A DNA stretch of 64,000 nucleotides from Bradyrhizobium glycinis (GCF_016031655.1 NZ_JACCHQ010000017.1:1-64000); one strand, 5' to 3'. Numbered from the stretch's first letter, positions 30,701 to 39,245 are shown. The notes: generated from the letters alone by a model not told the origin. Numbers and translations are program-made.

Positions 30701-30945
30701 GGATCTGGCCGGTTGATCTACGTCCAGAGAGGCTGCTCACTGAACTGCAAAAGTCCCGTCAAGCGGACTTCCTTTTGCTTCGCCTCATCGAATATGTCGA
30801 TGTTTGCGGTCTTCTCAACGACTTCGTCGGAAACTTAAGTAGTCTGAACCTGGAGAGGGTGCGGGCAACGGCGGAGTTGATTGCGAAATACGATTTACTT
30901 CTGCTCAATGGCAGTGCAACGCCGACTAAAGGGGAAAAGTCATGA
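27727..30945 (+). CDS. STAND-like P-loop NTPase, 1072 aa
   Basis: Walker A is GIGGSGKSAL with Lys219, Walker B is LIVVDTFEEV with Asp323 and Glu326/327, and a sensor-like RAVVAGR follows near residue 380. Residues 1-140 are a helical N-terminal adaptor, much like the effector-associated domains used by STAND proteins to recruit enzymes. Residues about 420-1070 are helical and probably form the sensor/repeat region, with a Gly/Ser linker near 700-720. STAND NTPases oligomerise on ligand binding and activate attached or encoded effectors. In this operon it is the natural candidate for the sensor or switch. Confidence 0.85.
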   Translation: MTARNDQRLREKIDEVLARAALIGVFDPIDLLASAETGDMNERILDEIANDVQEVVLEDKLYWKLTARARHEALSQAIKRADFERLLQEAKPHPEERFARYLVELLKDNEELLEDQGLSRPELQDLAVAQDFVHRARNRPSPSGKADPRWKLARMDDEQRLLHVAPTLVGRTRELGMLQAYVANGDVDTSIRLENIIADPKKLDWLRPLLLTGIGGSGKSALVAELVKTVRKADWSGPITVLLDFDRPNLALGAEKEWTAELTRQIGRARTELDGDMDELRREALRVAAETSSDLKSADILLERLGDALGRQPERHDLLIVVDTFEEVIVSSEMGQADADLEREPFGLILSWIDRLIDLQAEDGSKAFKTVRAVVAGRVQPFVSERSRLPAWFCGHLELGPFARDEVGDFLRLKGPSEVFTSDRIDLISQSAIEWYPLFLIVLIKFAAQKSPHEVDEIIRDVSGSSLYGTVEAMRVLYSRFLDRIKDHRLSRDPSDTRIIPKEDIRKLAHPGLALRTVTAELIRDVLAEPCGLGEIDMERAIELLRALSKEAWLVDTYGPNEVRHVTNLRRLMLPMLCGTTRTPDGEQTDLQDRVRSVQERAADWYEEPHRAKDPDPAAMAAYYRAFYGDVSAIAADETLARKVLHIGREDIHAMPPAARAILLKDERSLTLEERAALPEVQQRDVEVRNLRKRSKSGVIRASSSPGLSELGQTDGSGSGSGDAALASPRSIRPYTTLEDIFDDSDLAARVELAFKSADFMEVIRLAAPSMQLLSKQMVGSLPSSMFQRLTVHWTWKWACAQLAVGGGRALAERWLLHDLEARSGWVDYVPLVAIGRLAAGDASFSQSTRHRPWLRSGDALDLDGMRMIALALATSEIDPALPMSLGQVFSEQSWTSAQGPGPLVLPEEARIQMLVLKNGDKHRYLSLSEIYNSNLPVRPRHAVRRLDELRAFVRGRTPELYDPIRAALIDVVRFDPDPLGEQIEVLARQCRIWPVDLRPERLLTELQKSRQADFLLLRLIEYVDVCGLLNDFVGNLSSLNLERVRATAELIAKYDLLLLNGSATPTKGEKS

Positions 30946-31886
30946 AGGTGGATTTGACGGTACGTCCTTTGCTGTCCGACTTGGAGTTCGTGGCGCCTCA
31001 CGCGGCAGATGCAGGTCTGGAAGCAGCTGAACTGGAAGCTGCGCGCAGGGTCCGACGGTCTCCTGCCGCGCGCTTCGAGGGGCGAACTGGGTACAACACT
31101 GATTTTCTCGGTTTCTCGATCCCGCTTCCGGATCCTACGAGGTTCAAAAAGGACGTGCTCGAGATCGAAGGTAGCGCAGAAAATCGATTGGATTACGAGC
31201 ACTTCTCCGTGGTGATGTCAAAGTCTCGTCGCATGCCGATGTTTGTCGGCGTTAACATCGACGGTGAAGCAGCTGTGAAAGTGGTCCGCAGCCCGCCAGA
31301 CAAATGGTTCTACGACGGCCGCATTCCAGACGAAGCGCAGATCGGCGAAGATCTGTACGCGGACAATATCCTCGATCGAGGTCACCTCGTCCGAAGAGAA
31401 GATCCCAATTGGGGAGAAACTGCTGAAACTGCAAACGATGACACGTTTCATTTTACGAATTGCACGCCTCAAGCAGCGCATTTCAACCAACGGACTTGGC
31501 TGAGCCTGGAGGACTACATACTCAAGAATGCGAAAGCCCAGGAAGCCAAGGTGAACGTGTTCAGCGGTCCCATCTTCCGCGACAACGACCGTCTCTATAG
31601 AGGAGTGAAGATACCAGTTGCGTACTGGAAGGTGATCTCGTTCGTGTCCAATACGGGCAGGCCTTCCTCGACCGCCTATACGATTGATCAGGTTCAGGAA
31701 CTGAAGGAGCTGGAGGCCGTGTTCGGAGCCTTCAAGACCTATCAGCGCAGTGTACGATCGGTTGAGAAGATGACGGGCCTATCTTTCGGACAACTGCGTG
31801 ATTTCGACGGTTTCTCCAACGAGGAGCAACGAACCAGGACCTCGATCGTCGCAGAAGTCCGCGATGCGTCGGATATGCGTGTCTAG
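30942..31886 (+). CDS. DNA/RNA non-specific endonuclease (NUC1 family)
   Basis: The 314-residue protein has the NUC1 active site D-R-G-H with the general base His148 (LDRGHLVRRED) and the metal-binding Asn182 in HFNQRTW, preceded by FTNCTPQAA. NUC1 enzymes cut DNA and RNA without sequence preference using one Mg2+. Most bacterial members are secreted, but this one has no signal peptide and about 100 residues of unique N-terminus, so it probably acts inside the cell. Its ATG overlaps the NTPase stop (ATGA). It is the most likely toxic effector of the operon. Confidence 0.9.
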   Translation: MKVDLTVRPLLSDLEFVAPHAADAGLEAAELEAARRVRRSPAARFEGRTGYNTDFLGFSIPLPDPTRFKKDVLEIEGSAENRLDYEHFSVVMSKSRRMPMFVGVNIDGEAAVKVVRSPPDKWFYDGRIPDEAQIGEDLYADNILDRGHLVRREDPNWGETAETANDDTFHFTNCTPQAAHFNQRTWLSLEDYILKNAKAQEAKVNVFSGPIFRDNDRLYRGVKIPVAYWKVISFVSNTGRPSSTAYTIDQVQELKELEAVFGAFKTYQRSVRSVEKMTGLSFGQLRDFDGFSNEEQRTRTSIVAEVRDASDMRV

Positions 31887-32003
31887 CCAATGTGTTCGGC
31901 TGCGAATCAATTTTGCTGTGGATTGCACGGAAATCCGCCTCTATCCGTGCAGTCCATGCGAGACTCGGACCGACGAATCGCAACTTCGCCGGGAGATGGC
32001 CAA

Positions 32004-33182
32004 GTGCAGTTGAGCTTGCCGTTCGATGCAAGACTCCCCGAACCGGTGTCGTATGTCTGGCTTCTTGCATGCAACCCTCGCTTTGAGGAGACCGTCGCTG
32101 CGCGTTTGCGATCGCGAACCCACGCGATCGTGGACGGACGCGACGGACGGCCCGTCGTTCTCCCCAGGGACGTGATACTTCTTCACCGCTCGGATGGCTC
32201 CTTTTCGGCGTTGGGACCGGTCGGGGTCGAGGGCGACTCTGTATCCGAGTCCATTCGGCGCCTGATCTTGATCAACCGGAACGTTGTTGCTCGCGAGCCC
32301 ACCCGTGATGTGATCGGTCTGTTCTTGGGCGACGGCGGGATAAGCAGTTGGACACCACCGACCGTAAGTACGCCGCTGGAACGCGCATTGGCAACGCTCC
32401 GTCACCGCTCGACTCGCGATCTTCCCGAAATCCGGGAGCAGAGATGTCGGACGATTCTGGACCTGTTGCCAGGTGATGCAGATCCTCTGCTGACGGCGCT
32501 GGTGGAGCTCGAACTCATCGACGCACGATCGATGGCGGCAGTCGAAACGCATAGGCAAGAATATTGGGAATGGACGGATCGCTTCGCTCGGCTGGGAACA
32601 ACCCGGATGGCACGGCGACCGTATAAGGCGCTGCTCCAATGCGAGAGGAGCTTGGATCTCTTCGGCGATGTGACCAAGGAGCACCTTCCATGGTATCGCG
32701 CTGGCTATCGCGCGATACCCATGCTTGCCCAACGTCTGACGGTGCTTGAGCTGATGAATGGATCTGTTCGCAACGGCAACCATCGTGACGAAGTGCCGAT
32801 ACCGCGGATACCGGACGCGCAACTTTGCTCCTGGATCAGGGGAGTGCCATCCAACAAGCTGCAGCCCACCGTCAGCACCAAAGCGTTGAACACCTCGATG
32901 GTCGATTTCGAAGTACGGGCTGTCCTCGACTCGGAATTGGCGGTTCGTCTCGGTATCTCCGGCAAGGCTGGCATCAAGGATGGAATTTGCGAACTGCGGG
33001 CTTACAGTTCATCCTGCGAAGTCGTTCCCTCGCGCCTGGAGTGCGCAGTCGGCGAACCCGGATACTTTCATGTCGCAGCCCGTCGTCCCGGCAATGGAGC
33101 CGTCGACGTCGAGTTCCATTTCTCCACTGGCACCCCGCTGGTAGTCAGAACCTCTCTCTCAAGATCTCACATAGCGGCATGA
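32004..33182 (+). CDS. Unknown operon protein, about 392 aa
   Basis: The frame is open from ATG at 31890, 3 nt after the nuclease stop, but a GTG at 32004 with CGGGAG 8 nt upstream is a better start and removes a cysteine-rich stretch unlike the rest. The product begins VQLSLPFDARLPEPVSYVWLL. A helical middle (about 110-260 from this start) and a beta-rich C-terminus (about 280-390) are visible. No family recognised. The stop overlaps the next start (ATGA), so it belongs to the operon. It could be a bridging or substrate protein. Confidence 0.65.
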   Translation: MQLSLPFDARLPEPVSYVWLLACNPRFEETVAARLRSRTHAIVDGRDGRPVVLPRDVILLHRSDGSFSALGPVGVEGDSVSESIRRLILINRNVVAREPTRDVIGLFLGDGGISSWTPPTVSTPLERALATLRHRSTRDLPEIREQRCRTILDLLPGDADPLLTALVELELIDARSMAAVETHRQEYWEWTDRFARLGTTRMARRPYKALLQCERSLDLFGDVTKEHLPWYRAGYRAIPMLAQRLTVLELMNGSVRNGNHRDEVPIPRIPDAQLCSWIRGVPSNKLQPTVSTKALNTSMVDFEVRAVLDSELAVRLGISGKAGIKDGICELRAYSSSCEVVPSRLECAVGEPGYFHVAARRPGNGAVDVEFHFSTGTPLVVRTSLSRSHIAA

Positions 33183-34354
33183 TGAAGATATCTCGTCTAC
33201 ACCACCGGCGCGGGCGGCCGGTCTGCATTCGTAACTCGATCATCGATGGCGATCTGATCACGACTCTCATCTTTGAGGGAAAAGACGATGTAGATTTCTA
33301 CGCCAACGCTGCCCCCGATGAGATCAGAAGGCTTTCCAATGACATCCTCGATTTCGTCGGGAGCAGCACCTTTGAGCCCACGAAATTCGATACCCTGTCT
33401 GATGCTGACAAGGCAAAACATTTGGGGGAAGTCGCGAAGAAAGGATACGAACTCTTCGAAGCACTCATCGCGCCAGATGACAAGGACGAATTCATCAATC
33501 TCCTTCGGCAGGAAGCAAAGCGAGACGGCGCGGTCAGCGTGCGGTGCACGGCTGTACGCGTTCCATGGGAGTTCGCCTATATCGAGCCCGTCGCGAATCC
33601 GGTAAATCCACTTGGATTCTTGGGGCAAATATATTTGCTGCCAAGGATCACGCCACCACGGTTGCCGTCAACAGGCGATGGCAGCTATTTTCGCGCAGGC
33701 GCAACCGACGCGACGCCGACGAATGCCCGGAAGATCGACCTCGGCGTCATCTATGACGACTGGAGAGACGCGAAGTCAAACCGCGATATTTCGTCAGCTT
33801 GGTTCTCGTCCCAACCACACCTGACTATCCGTTCCCTTCCTCAGCTGACTGCGGCCACGTCCTATCGGGATCGGATGTTTGATCTGCTACGCGCTTTCCT
33901 GTTCCTCCCGGTCGACAGTTTTCTGTTCAGCTGTGGATTATGGCGAACTCCGCGGCCGAACCATTCGATAGACATCCGGATCTGGGAGCGTTTCGAGTCG
34001 CGTTTCAAGGACACTTCGAGTTTAAAGCTGCGGGGCCATGATCGCTTGCTGGTGTTTCTCGATGTCGATTACGCAGCTTACCATGCCGTGTCGCGGGCGA
34101 AGAGTTTGGCCGAACGGATGCACCATAACGGCGCTGCGGTCGTGATCGCGCCGATCGGAAGGGTTGATGCTTTACTTTCGGAACAGCTATCGGACCACTT
34201 CTACCGAAGCATCATGAAGGGGAAGGATATTGGTCCTTCGCTTCTTCATGCCCGCAGATACGTGCTGCAGCAGAAATCTAACCCCACGGCGCTGTTTTGG
34301 ACGGCGTTTGGCGATGTCTGGACTGATGTATCGGCGCAGGGAGCGTCAGCGTGA
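33179..34354 (+). CDS. CHAT-like domain protein, apparently catalytically dead
   Basis: ATG at 33179 overlaps the previous stop; the longer frame from 32825 is inside that gene. The 391-residue protein keeps the layout of CHAT proteases: a VPWEFAYIEP segment before the core, and a C-terminal block with GAAVVIAPIGRVD, FYRSIMKGKDIGPSLLHARR and a final W-x-x-F-G-D. Where active members have an F-H-x-A-G-H strand it has FLFSCG, and where they have the catalytic Cys strand it has LLVFLDVDYAAYH. Both catalytic residues therefore seem lost. Such pseudo-enzymes often act as scaffolds or regulators. The stop overlaps the next gene's GTG. Confidence 0.65.
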   Translation: MMKISRLHHRRGRPVCIRNSIIDGDLITTLIFEGKDDVDFYANAAPDEIRRLSNDILDFVGSSTFEPTKFDTLSDADKAKHLGEVAKKGYELFEALIAPDDKDEFINLLRQEAKRDGAVSVRCTAVRVPWEFAYIEPVANPVNPLGFLGQIYLLPRITPPRLPSTGDGSYFRAGATDATPTNARKIDLGVIYDDWRDAKSNRDISSAWFSSQPHLTIRSLPQLTAATSYRDRMFDLLRAFLFLPVDSFLFSCGLWRTPRPNHSIDIRIWERFESRFKDTSSLKLRGHDRLLVFLDVDYAAYHAVSRAKSLAERMHHNGAAVVIAPIGRVDALLSEQLSDHFYRSIMKGKDIGPSLLHARRYVLQQKSNPTALFWTAFGDVWTDVSAQGASA

Positions 34355-35796
34355 GAACCGGTGTCCTGGCCCAGAAAGAGGGCATGTCCCACGTTTACGA
34401 CGACGACGGCAAGAGGCTGCCGGTAACTATCCTTCGGGTCCCGAACTGTCAGGTTCTTGGCCACCGTACCCTCGAAAGGCACGGCTACTTGGCGTTGGAG
34501 GTAGGAGCGGGGAGCCGCAAGATTGCGCGGATGCCCAAAGCCGAGCGTGGCAAATTTGCCGTTGCGCAGGTGGAGCCGAAGAGGCGGTGCGCCGAATTCC
34601 GCGTTACCGAGAACGGCTTCATCCCGGTCGGGGCCGAAATTACCGTTGATCATTTTGCCGTAGGCCAATTTGTGGACGTCACTGGCACCACAAAAGGCAA
34701 GGGCTTCGCGGGAGGCATGAAGCGGCACAATTTCGCCGGGTTGCGTGCCACCCACGGGGTGTCGATTTCCCATAGGTCGATCGGCTCCACAGGCGGACGC
34801 CAAGACCCTGGAAAGACATGGAAAAACAAGAGGATGCCTGGTCACATGGGAGGTGATCGGGTCACTGCACAGAACCTTCGCATTGTGGAAATCGACACGC
34901 TTCACGGCGTTATAAAGGTGTGCGGCGCGGTTCCTGGCCCGAACGATGCTTGGATTCAGGTCCGCGACGCGGTCAAAAAGCCATTACCGAAGGAAATTCC
35001 CATTCCGGGACGGTTCATCGAACCAAATCTAAACCACAGCGTGCTGTCCTCTGATACACTGGGCGAAGCGGAGAACGATCTGTTGCGTGCGTTTGTCGAT
35101 CTGGAGGAGGGAGACGTGTCCACCCGGCTCGCCGCAGTTCGGATGATGCTGGCGCGCGCGAGCGACGCCCGTTGGCAATCCTCCGAGAAGCGCAGGACCT
35201 GGAAGCGGGTTCGTGCCATCGAGAAGGCGTTGGTCGACGCTCTTTTTGACGACGCGCCGGATGTTCGATGGGCTGCGGCATACGCGATCGCCACGCTAAA
35301 GGACAAGGACCATAAGCTCAATCAGTCGCGCATTCCCGATTACGGCAACGGCAAGAATGATGAGCCTCGCGTGCGGCGCATACTGGAGGCGTATTTCAAG
35401 GAGGCTGAGGTCGACTTGCTTACCGGACTATCGATCGATGTGGCCCAGCGGAGCAAGAACGCAATAAAGCTGAAGCTCGAGGCGCAGATAACGCGTCAGT
35501 TGCCGGTCGTTCTCGATGGCAAGCACATTCTAACCGGATCGGACGATTCCCTGAAAGTTGGAAACATTGTCACCGTCACGATCAGCGACGCCATAGGCAG
35601 CCTGCACAAGACCATAAGAACCAGGGTCGAAAAAGCAGAGAGCGTCACCGCAATCGCTCTGATCGAAGTGCCGCCGGCCAAAGACAACGAAATCTACGTT
35701 GACTTTAGGATAGGCGGCCGCTCTCTCGACACCCTGAGCGCGACTCTTGAGAGCATAATGGAACGTCACGGAATTCCGTTGCATCCATCCCGATGA
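34351..35796 (+). CDS. Ribosomal protein uL3 paralogue with extra C-terminal domains
   Basis: Residues 1-223 are a full-length ribosomal protein uL3 of alphaproteobacterial type: MRTGVLAQKEGMSHVY, KAERGKFAVAQVEPKRR, the VGQFVDVTGTTKGKGFAGG loop, SHRSIGSTGGRQDPGK and AVPGPNDAWI. In housekeeping uL3 a Trp is usual in the K-R-W-N-F motif; here it is KRHNF, with His126. After that come about 250 residues not found in uL3: helices resembling HEAT-type repeats (about 230-330, e.g. DVRWAAAYAIATL) and a beta-rich end (about 375-465). The GTG start overlaps the previous stop (GTGA), so it is translated with the operon. Housekeeping uL3 sits in the S10 operon and folds near the peptidyl-transferase centre. 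This copy could replace, mimic or sense it. Confidence 0.9.
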   Translation: MRTGVLAQKEGMSHVYDDDGKRLPVTILRVPNCQVLGHRTLERHGYLALEVGAGSRKIARMPKAERGKFAVAQVEPKRRCAEFRVTENGFIPVGAEITVDHFAVGQFVDVTGTTKGKGFAGGMKRHNFAGLRATHGVSISHRSIGSTGGRQDPGKTWKNKRMPGHMGGDRVTAQNLRIVEIDTLHGVIKVCGAVPGPNDAWIQVRDAVKKPLPKEIPIPGRFIEPNLNHSVLSSDTLGEAENDLLRAFVDLEEGDVSTRLAAVRMMLARASDARWQSSEKRRTWKRVRAIEKALVDALFDDAPDVRWAAAYAIATLKDKDHKLNQSRIPDYGNGKNDEPRVRRILEAYFKEAEVDLLTGLSIDVAQRSKNAIKLKLEAQITRQLPVVLDGKHILTGSDDSLKVGNIVTVTISDAIGSLHKTIRTRVEKAESVTAIALIEVPPAKDNEIYVDFRIGGRSLDTLSATLESIMERHGIPLHPSR

Positions 35797-36068
35797 GATC
35801 AGCCGGACTTTGCTCTGGCAGAAAATTTGCCGGGACTGATGTTCGAGCCCCCGTAGCTTTCTTGCTATTTGCCGCGCGAGTTGCGCTCGGCTTTGTCCTC
35901 TGCGCGCGCGCCGGCTTCCGATAAGCACTGTTCTCTTCCGATGGGCCGCAACGAACTGGTGAAACGATCGTGAAAAAACGGGATGAAAGCGCCCGCCACG
36001 AGCGATTCTGCGAACGGAGCGTGAGACTGCTGCGGAGAAAAAATGAGCGCACGCGTACGGTTTGGCTA
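35797..36068. other. Downstream of the uL3 operon, no gene seen
   Basis: No coding region or clear rho-independent terminator. It separates the operon from a convergent minus-strand Argonaute relic. Confidence 0.35.
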
Positions 36069-37489
36069 CATGAACAAACGCACGGGACATGAGTGCTGTT
36101 GAAGTTTGGGCATGCGCTTGACGATCGTGGCCAGCGTCCCAGCAAAATTAAGTGTCACGGGTAGGCGGTCGTAAGGCCCGCCATTGTTCCAGTCCATTTT
36201 GGTCAGCGCGAGGGTCTCGCGGCAGAGATCATCAACGCTACTCAGACCGGCGTGACGAACCAGAAGCAGCGGCTCCGGCGTGCCCTTGCCTTCCTTGTAG
36301 TCGTCCTTGCCCTTGGCCACGGCAAGAAGGTTACCCTGCGTCCAAAGCAAAGCCTCCTGCGGACCAAGCTGTATGTGGTGCCACGCTGGCAGGGATAGCC
36401 GTGCGGGCGCTGTGGTCCGGCGATGAGTACGCCGCGCCAGCCGCAACTCTGCTGCACATGAACCAGTTCGATCGAATCTGCGTTCGGGAGGACATCGAAA
36501 ACGCCCTCGATCTCTTCAGACCGAAACTCGGTGTTCTTGTGGACGACGATGCGCCGTGGCGGATCACCCGCATGCTTGCGTTGATAGATGCTCAGGCTGC
36601 GGGCCATCACCTTCAGCATCTGATCGCGGCGAAGATACGGGTTCTTGCCAAACATCTGGACGCCATCGGCCTCATAGGCCACGAACTCGAGACCGGATCC
36701 CTCAGCGTCAAAGACCTGACTACAACAGATCGCAAAGCGTTGCGTGGACTGGCCGCCGGCGCGCAGCGCATAGTCGATGCCGATGAACGCCGTGCCGGGC
36801 TCGACATCGGCAAGCAAAGGCGTGCCGCCGGCTTTGGTATAAAGCGCGATCCCCAGGCGCCAGGCAACGCTGCAGCGGCAATATAGTTCAGCGCGCTGTA
36901 CTCGCGCAGGAATTGCACGCAAATGCCCTCGGATGCGGCATAAGCCTTCACATAATCGTGGAGATCGAAATCGTCGCCTGCCGCTCCCCGAAAGCCCGGC
37001 GACCATTTCTCCTTGAGCAAATGACAACGATATCGAAGCTGTCACGCGCGTTACGCAACGCAGAAGTGCTCGCGTCAGGGCCTCAGCCAACACCACGTGG
37101 GGTTTCGCAGCAGCTTCGAGCTCTCCGTCGAGGTCTTGCGACAAAAGGATCCGACTAGCCGCGGCCCGACGCGCCATTCGCACTCCGAACAGCTTCTCAA
37201 AGCCTGGAAAGGGCGGCAGATACTGCTTTCGCTCCCGCGGCTGATGCGCCTGTTCGAGTTCGCGCATTTGGCGAACCAGCGCTTCCTCGAGCTCGGCTTG
37301 CACGATCATTCCGACCCGGATCGGGTTCGGGACCGGCGACAGCTCGCCAAGGCTATAGGGCCCGAAACGGATGAGTCCTTCCATCGGATGGATATCGGTG
37401 GCCTGCGGATCGTTGGAGCCAAAGCGAAGCTTCGGTTCTGGCACCACGACATGGCCGGGCAGGCGGAAAGGCTGGGTGACGGTGCTCAT
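36066..37489 (-). pseudogene. Short prokaryotic Argonaute (MID-PIWI), frameshifted
   Basis: Three frames combine into one short pAgo. The N-terminus at 37489 has PEPKLRFGS, GLIRFGPYS and IRVGMIV. Near 37013 the frame changes to LKEKWSPGFRG, DFDLHDYVKAYAA and FLREYSAL. Near 36885 it returns to RCSVAWRLGIALYTKAGG, FIGIDYALR and RRIVVHKNTEFRSEEI. Near 36375 it moves again to QLGPQEALLWTQGN, ALTKMDWNNGGPYDRLPV and IVKRMPK. Short pAgos use a guide to sense invader nucleic acid and act through an APAZ partner, found here immediately upstream with an ATGA overlap. With three frame changes it is almost surely non-functional, unless the sequence has errors. Confidence 0.75.
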
Positions 37490-38324
37490 CCCTTTCCAAT
37501 CCCGCTGAACGCCGAGGTCCGCAGAATCTCGAATTCTGCATCGATGCCGTCCGCGATGCCAAACGCCTTGAGACGTACGCTCGGCTCTCGCCCCACAATC
37601 AGGCTGATCCAGCCGTCCAGCACAGCGTTAGCGAGGCAATTGTGTCGACGCGTGCGCCGCTCGCGTACAAACTCGCGTGTCAGCTCGAACGTTTCGGCAG
37701 ATGCGTCCGCGGCAAGCTCAGTGATGACGATGGGCTCAACCAGAAGCCAGAGCTGTTCAAGACGGAAAGCGACGCGCAGGCCACAAGCTTCGCTACAGAC
37801 GACGTCGGTATTGGGTACAGTGCCCGATACGATATCGACGGGCTTGGTAGTCGGGGTGTTGAAAATCGACGGCCTTACCTGCTCTGGCACGGTCGAAGGC
37901 GCACGCGGTTGCCCCGACGGTCCAGGGTTAAGCCGGGCCCGCCCGCAATTGCGCGGAATAGTGCATCGCGGGCAAGTGCGTGTTCACCTCCTTCCTTGAC
38001 CAGCCTCTTCGAGGAGAGTGGATGGTGATCGAAGGCCTCGATGCCAAAAGGCTCGAGCGCTTTGCGAATGTCGTTATCCCGGCCGAAGGCCAAAAACATT
38101 ACGGGTGCGGTGCTCGATGATGTCGACACCGATCTTCGCAATGGCTTCTTCGATCTCCTTGTCGCCGCCGATCGTGCAGTCGACGTTACGGCAAAGCGCT
38201 AGAAAGCTCCGTCGTGGCCACCGTCATGCGAGTCAAAAAAGCCTGAACGGTTTGGCCACAGACTTCGGATCGAAACGCACAACTGCTGAAATACCTTCCA
38301 GCCTAACGAATGAAGTTCGTACAT
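37486..38324 (-). pseudogene. APAZ-domain partner of short pAgo with nuclease-like N-terminus, decayed
   Basis: The last 134 codons (37890-37486) resemble an APAZ domain: LWLLVEPIVITE, RRHNCLANAVLDGWISL and a final EFEILRTSAFS. The stop overlaps the pAgo start. Further upstream other frames give VMFLAFGRDNDIRKALEPFG (about 38100) and, from ATG 38324, MYELHSLGWKVFQQLC with FFDSHDGG, an N-terminal type found on restriction-like or STAND proteins. Frame changes near 38225, 38100 and 37890 break it. The combination suggests a lost nuclease-APAZ effector, of the SPARDA kind or related; the exact class is uncertain. Confidence 0.55.
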
Positions 38325-38370
38325 GGCCGGAGCAGAAAAGGCGATCGATGCACTGGGACGAGTTATTGGG

Positions 38371-39237
38371 TCAGGTGCTGGCCAGCTTAGGCATTTCGAA
38401 CTTCTTCGCCATGGCGGGCGTCTCCGCCCAGGCGTGACCGGGGATGCGTTTTACGAACTCGCTAAAGACCGTAACGAACGCGGCTCGCTCGGCTTCGGCA
38501 TCAAAATGCTCGGCGTCGTCCGCGGCAAGTAGCGGGCGCACATCTGCCAGAAACGATGGATCTTCTAGCTTCGCCCACATGCGTTCCTCGGCCTCAGCGC
38601 GAGAAATGGCTTGGCTGGAAGCACCTAGATATCTGCCAAACAGCTCCACGATGCGTGCTGCGTCCAATCCATCGAACAATGCAACAGCTTTCGCAAGGTT
38701 GATGAGGTCACGACCCTTGTCGCGTTGGAGAAGCGCGCGGAGCTTCGTTGCGAGGATCTCCTCCCGGCTGAATGATGCAATGTCCGTCTTGCCATTGAAC
38801 CAGGGATTCTTAACCTCGAACGAAAACGACTTTGCTCCGTCATAAGCAATGCGCTCTCGTGTGGCTATCTCGACCTTGACGCGGATTGGCTGCGAGGCGT
38901 TTTCATCTTCGGGCTTGATGGTGAAAGTGAGTCGAGGCCCTATCTCTCCGAGGTCGTGATGCGCTCGGCCCATCCATGGCTCCAGGACAGCCCGGAGATG
39001 GTCCAAAATTGGGCCCACGGGGCCTTCCGTCGTGCGCGTCAAATCTATGTCTTCCGAGTACCGATAGGCGCTTGGGAAGTGCAGCTTGTTTAGAGCGGTG
39101 TCTCCGCGGAACCGCAGTTCTTTCTTCAGATAATCATCCTTGAAGATTTCAACGAGCGCCCTGGATATGATGAGATCTTGCTCGACTTGTCGATCTTCGG
39201 GCCATGGAGCTTTCTGACTCCATGCAATGATGTTCAT
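38371..39237 (-). CDS. AbiEii-type nucleotidyltransferase toxin
   Basis: From ATG at 39237 (MNIIAWSQKAPW) this gives 288 residues of the AbiEii/AbiGii toxin family: QVEQDLIISRALVEIF, the ALNKLHFP segment, RYSEDIDLT with the metal-binding acidic pair, and the LATKLRALLQRDKGRDL block with the catalytic Lys/Arg motif. Where relatives usually have R-G-G-T-A-L this one has RGDTAL, a Gly-to-Asp change in the nucleotide loop that may weaken it. AbiE is a type IV toxin-antitoxin and phage-abortive system. The antitoxin gene just upstream is broken. Confidence 0.85.
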   Translation of the reverse strand: MNIIAWSQKAPWPEDRQVEQDLIISRALVEIFKDDYLKKELRFRGDTALNKLHFPSAYRYSEDIDLTRTTEGPVGPILDHLRAVLEPWMGRAHHDLGEIGPRLTFTIKPEDENASQPIRVKVEIATRERIAYDGAKSFSFEVKNPWFNGKTDIASFSREEILATKLRALLQRDKGRDLINLAKAVALFDGLDAARIVELFGRYLGASSQAISRAEAEERMWAKLEDPSFLADVRPLLAADDAEHFDAEAERAAFVTVFSEFVKRIPGHAWAETPAMAKKFEMPKLAST

Positions 39238-39245
39238 GGCTGGAA

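Noticed and set aside
32825..33178. Upstream extension of the CHAT-like protein
   Set aside because: It lies wholly inside the preceding gene and reads as arginine/serine-rich shadow sequence; ATGATG at 33179 gives a normal overlap.
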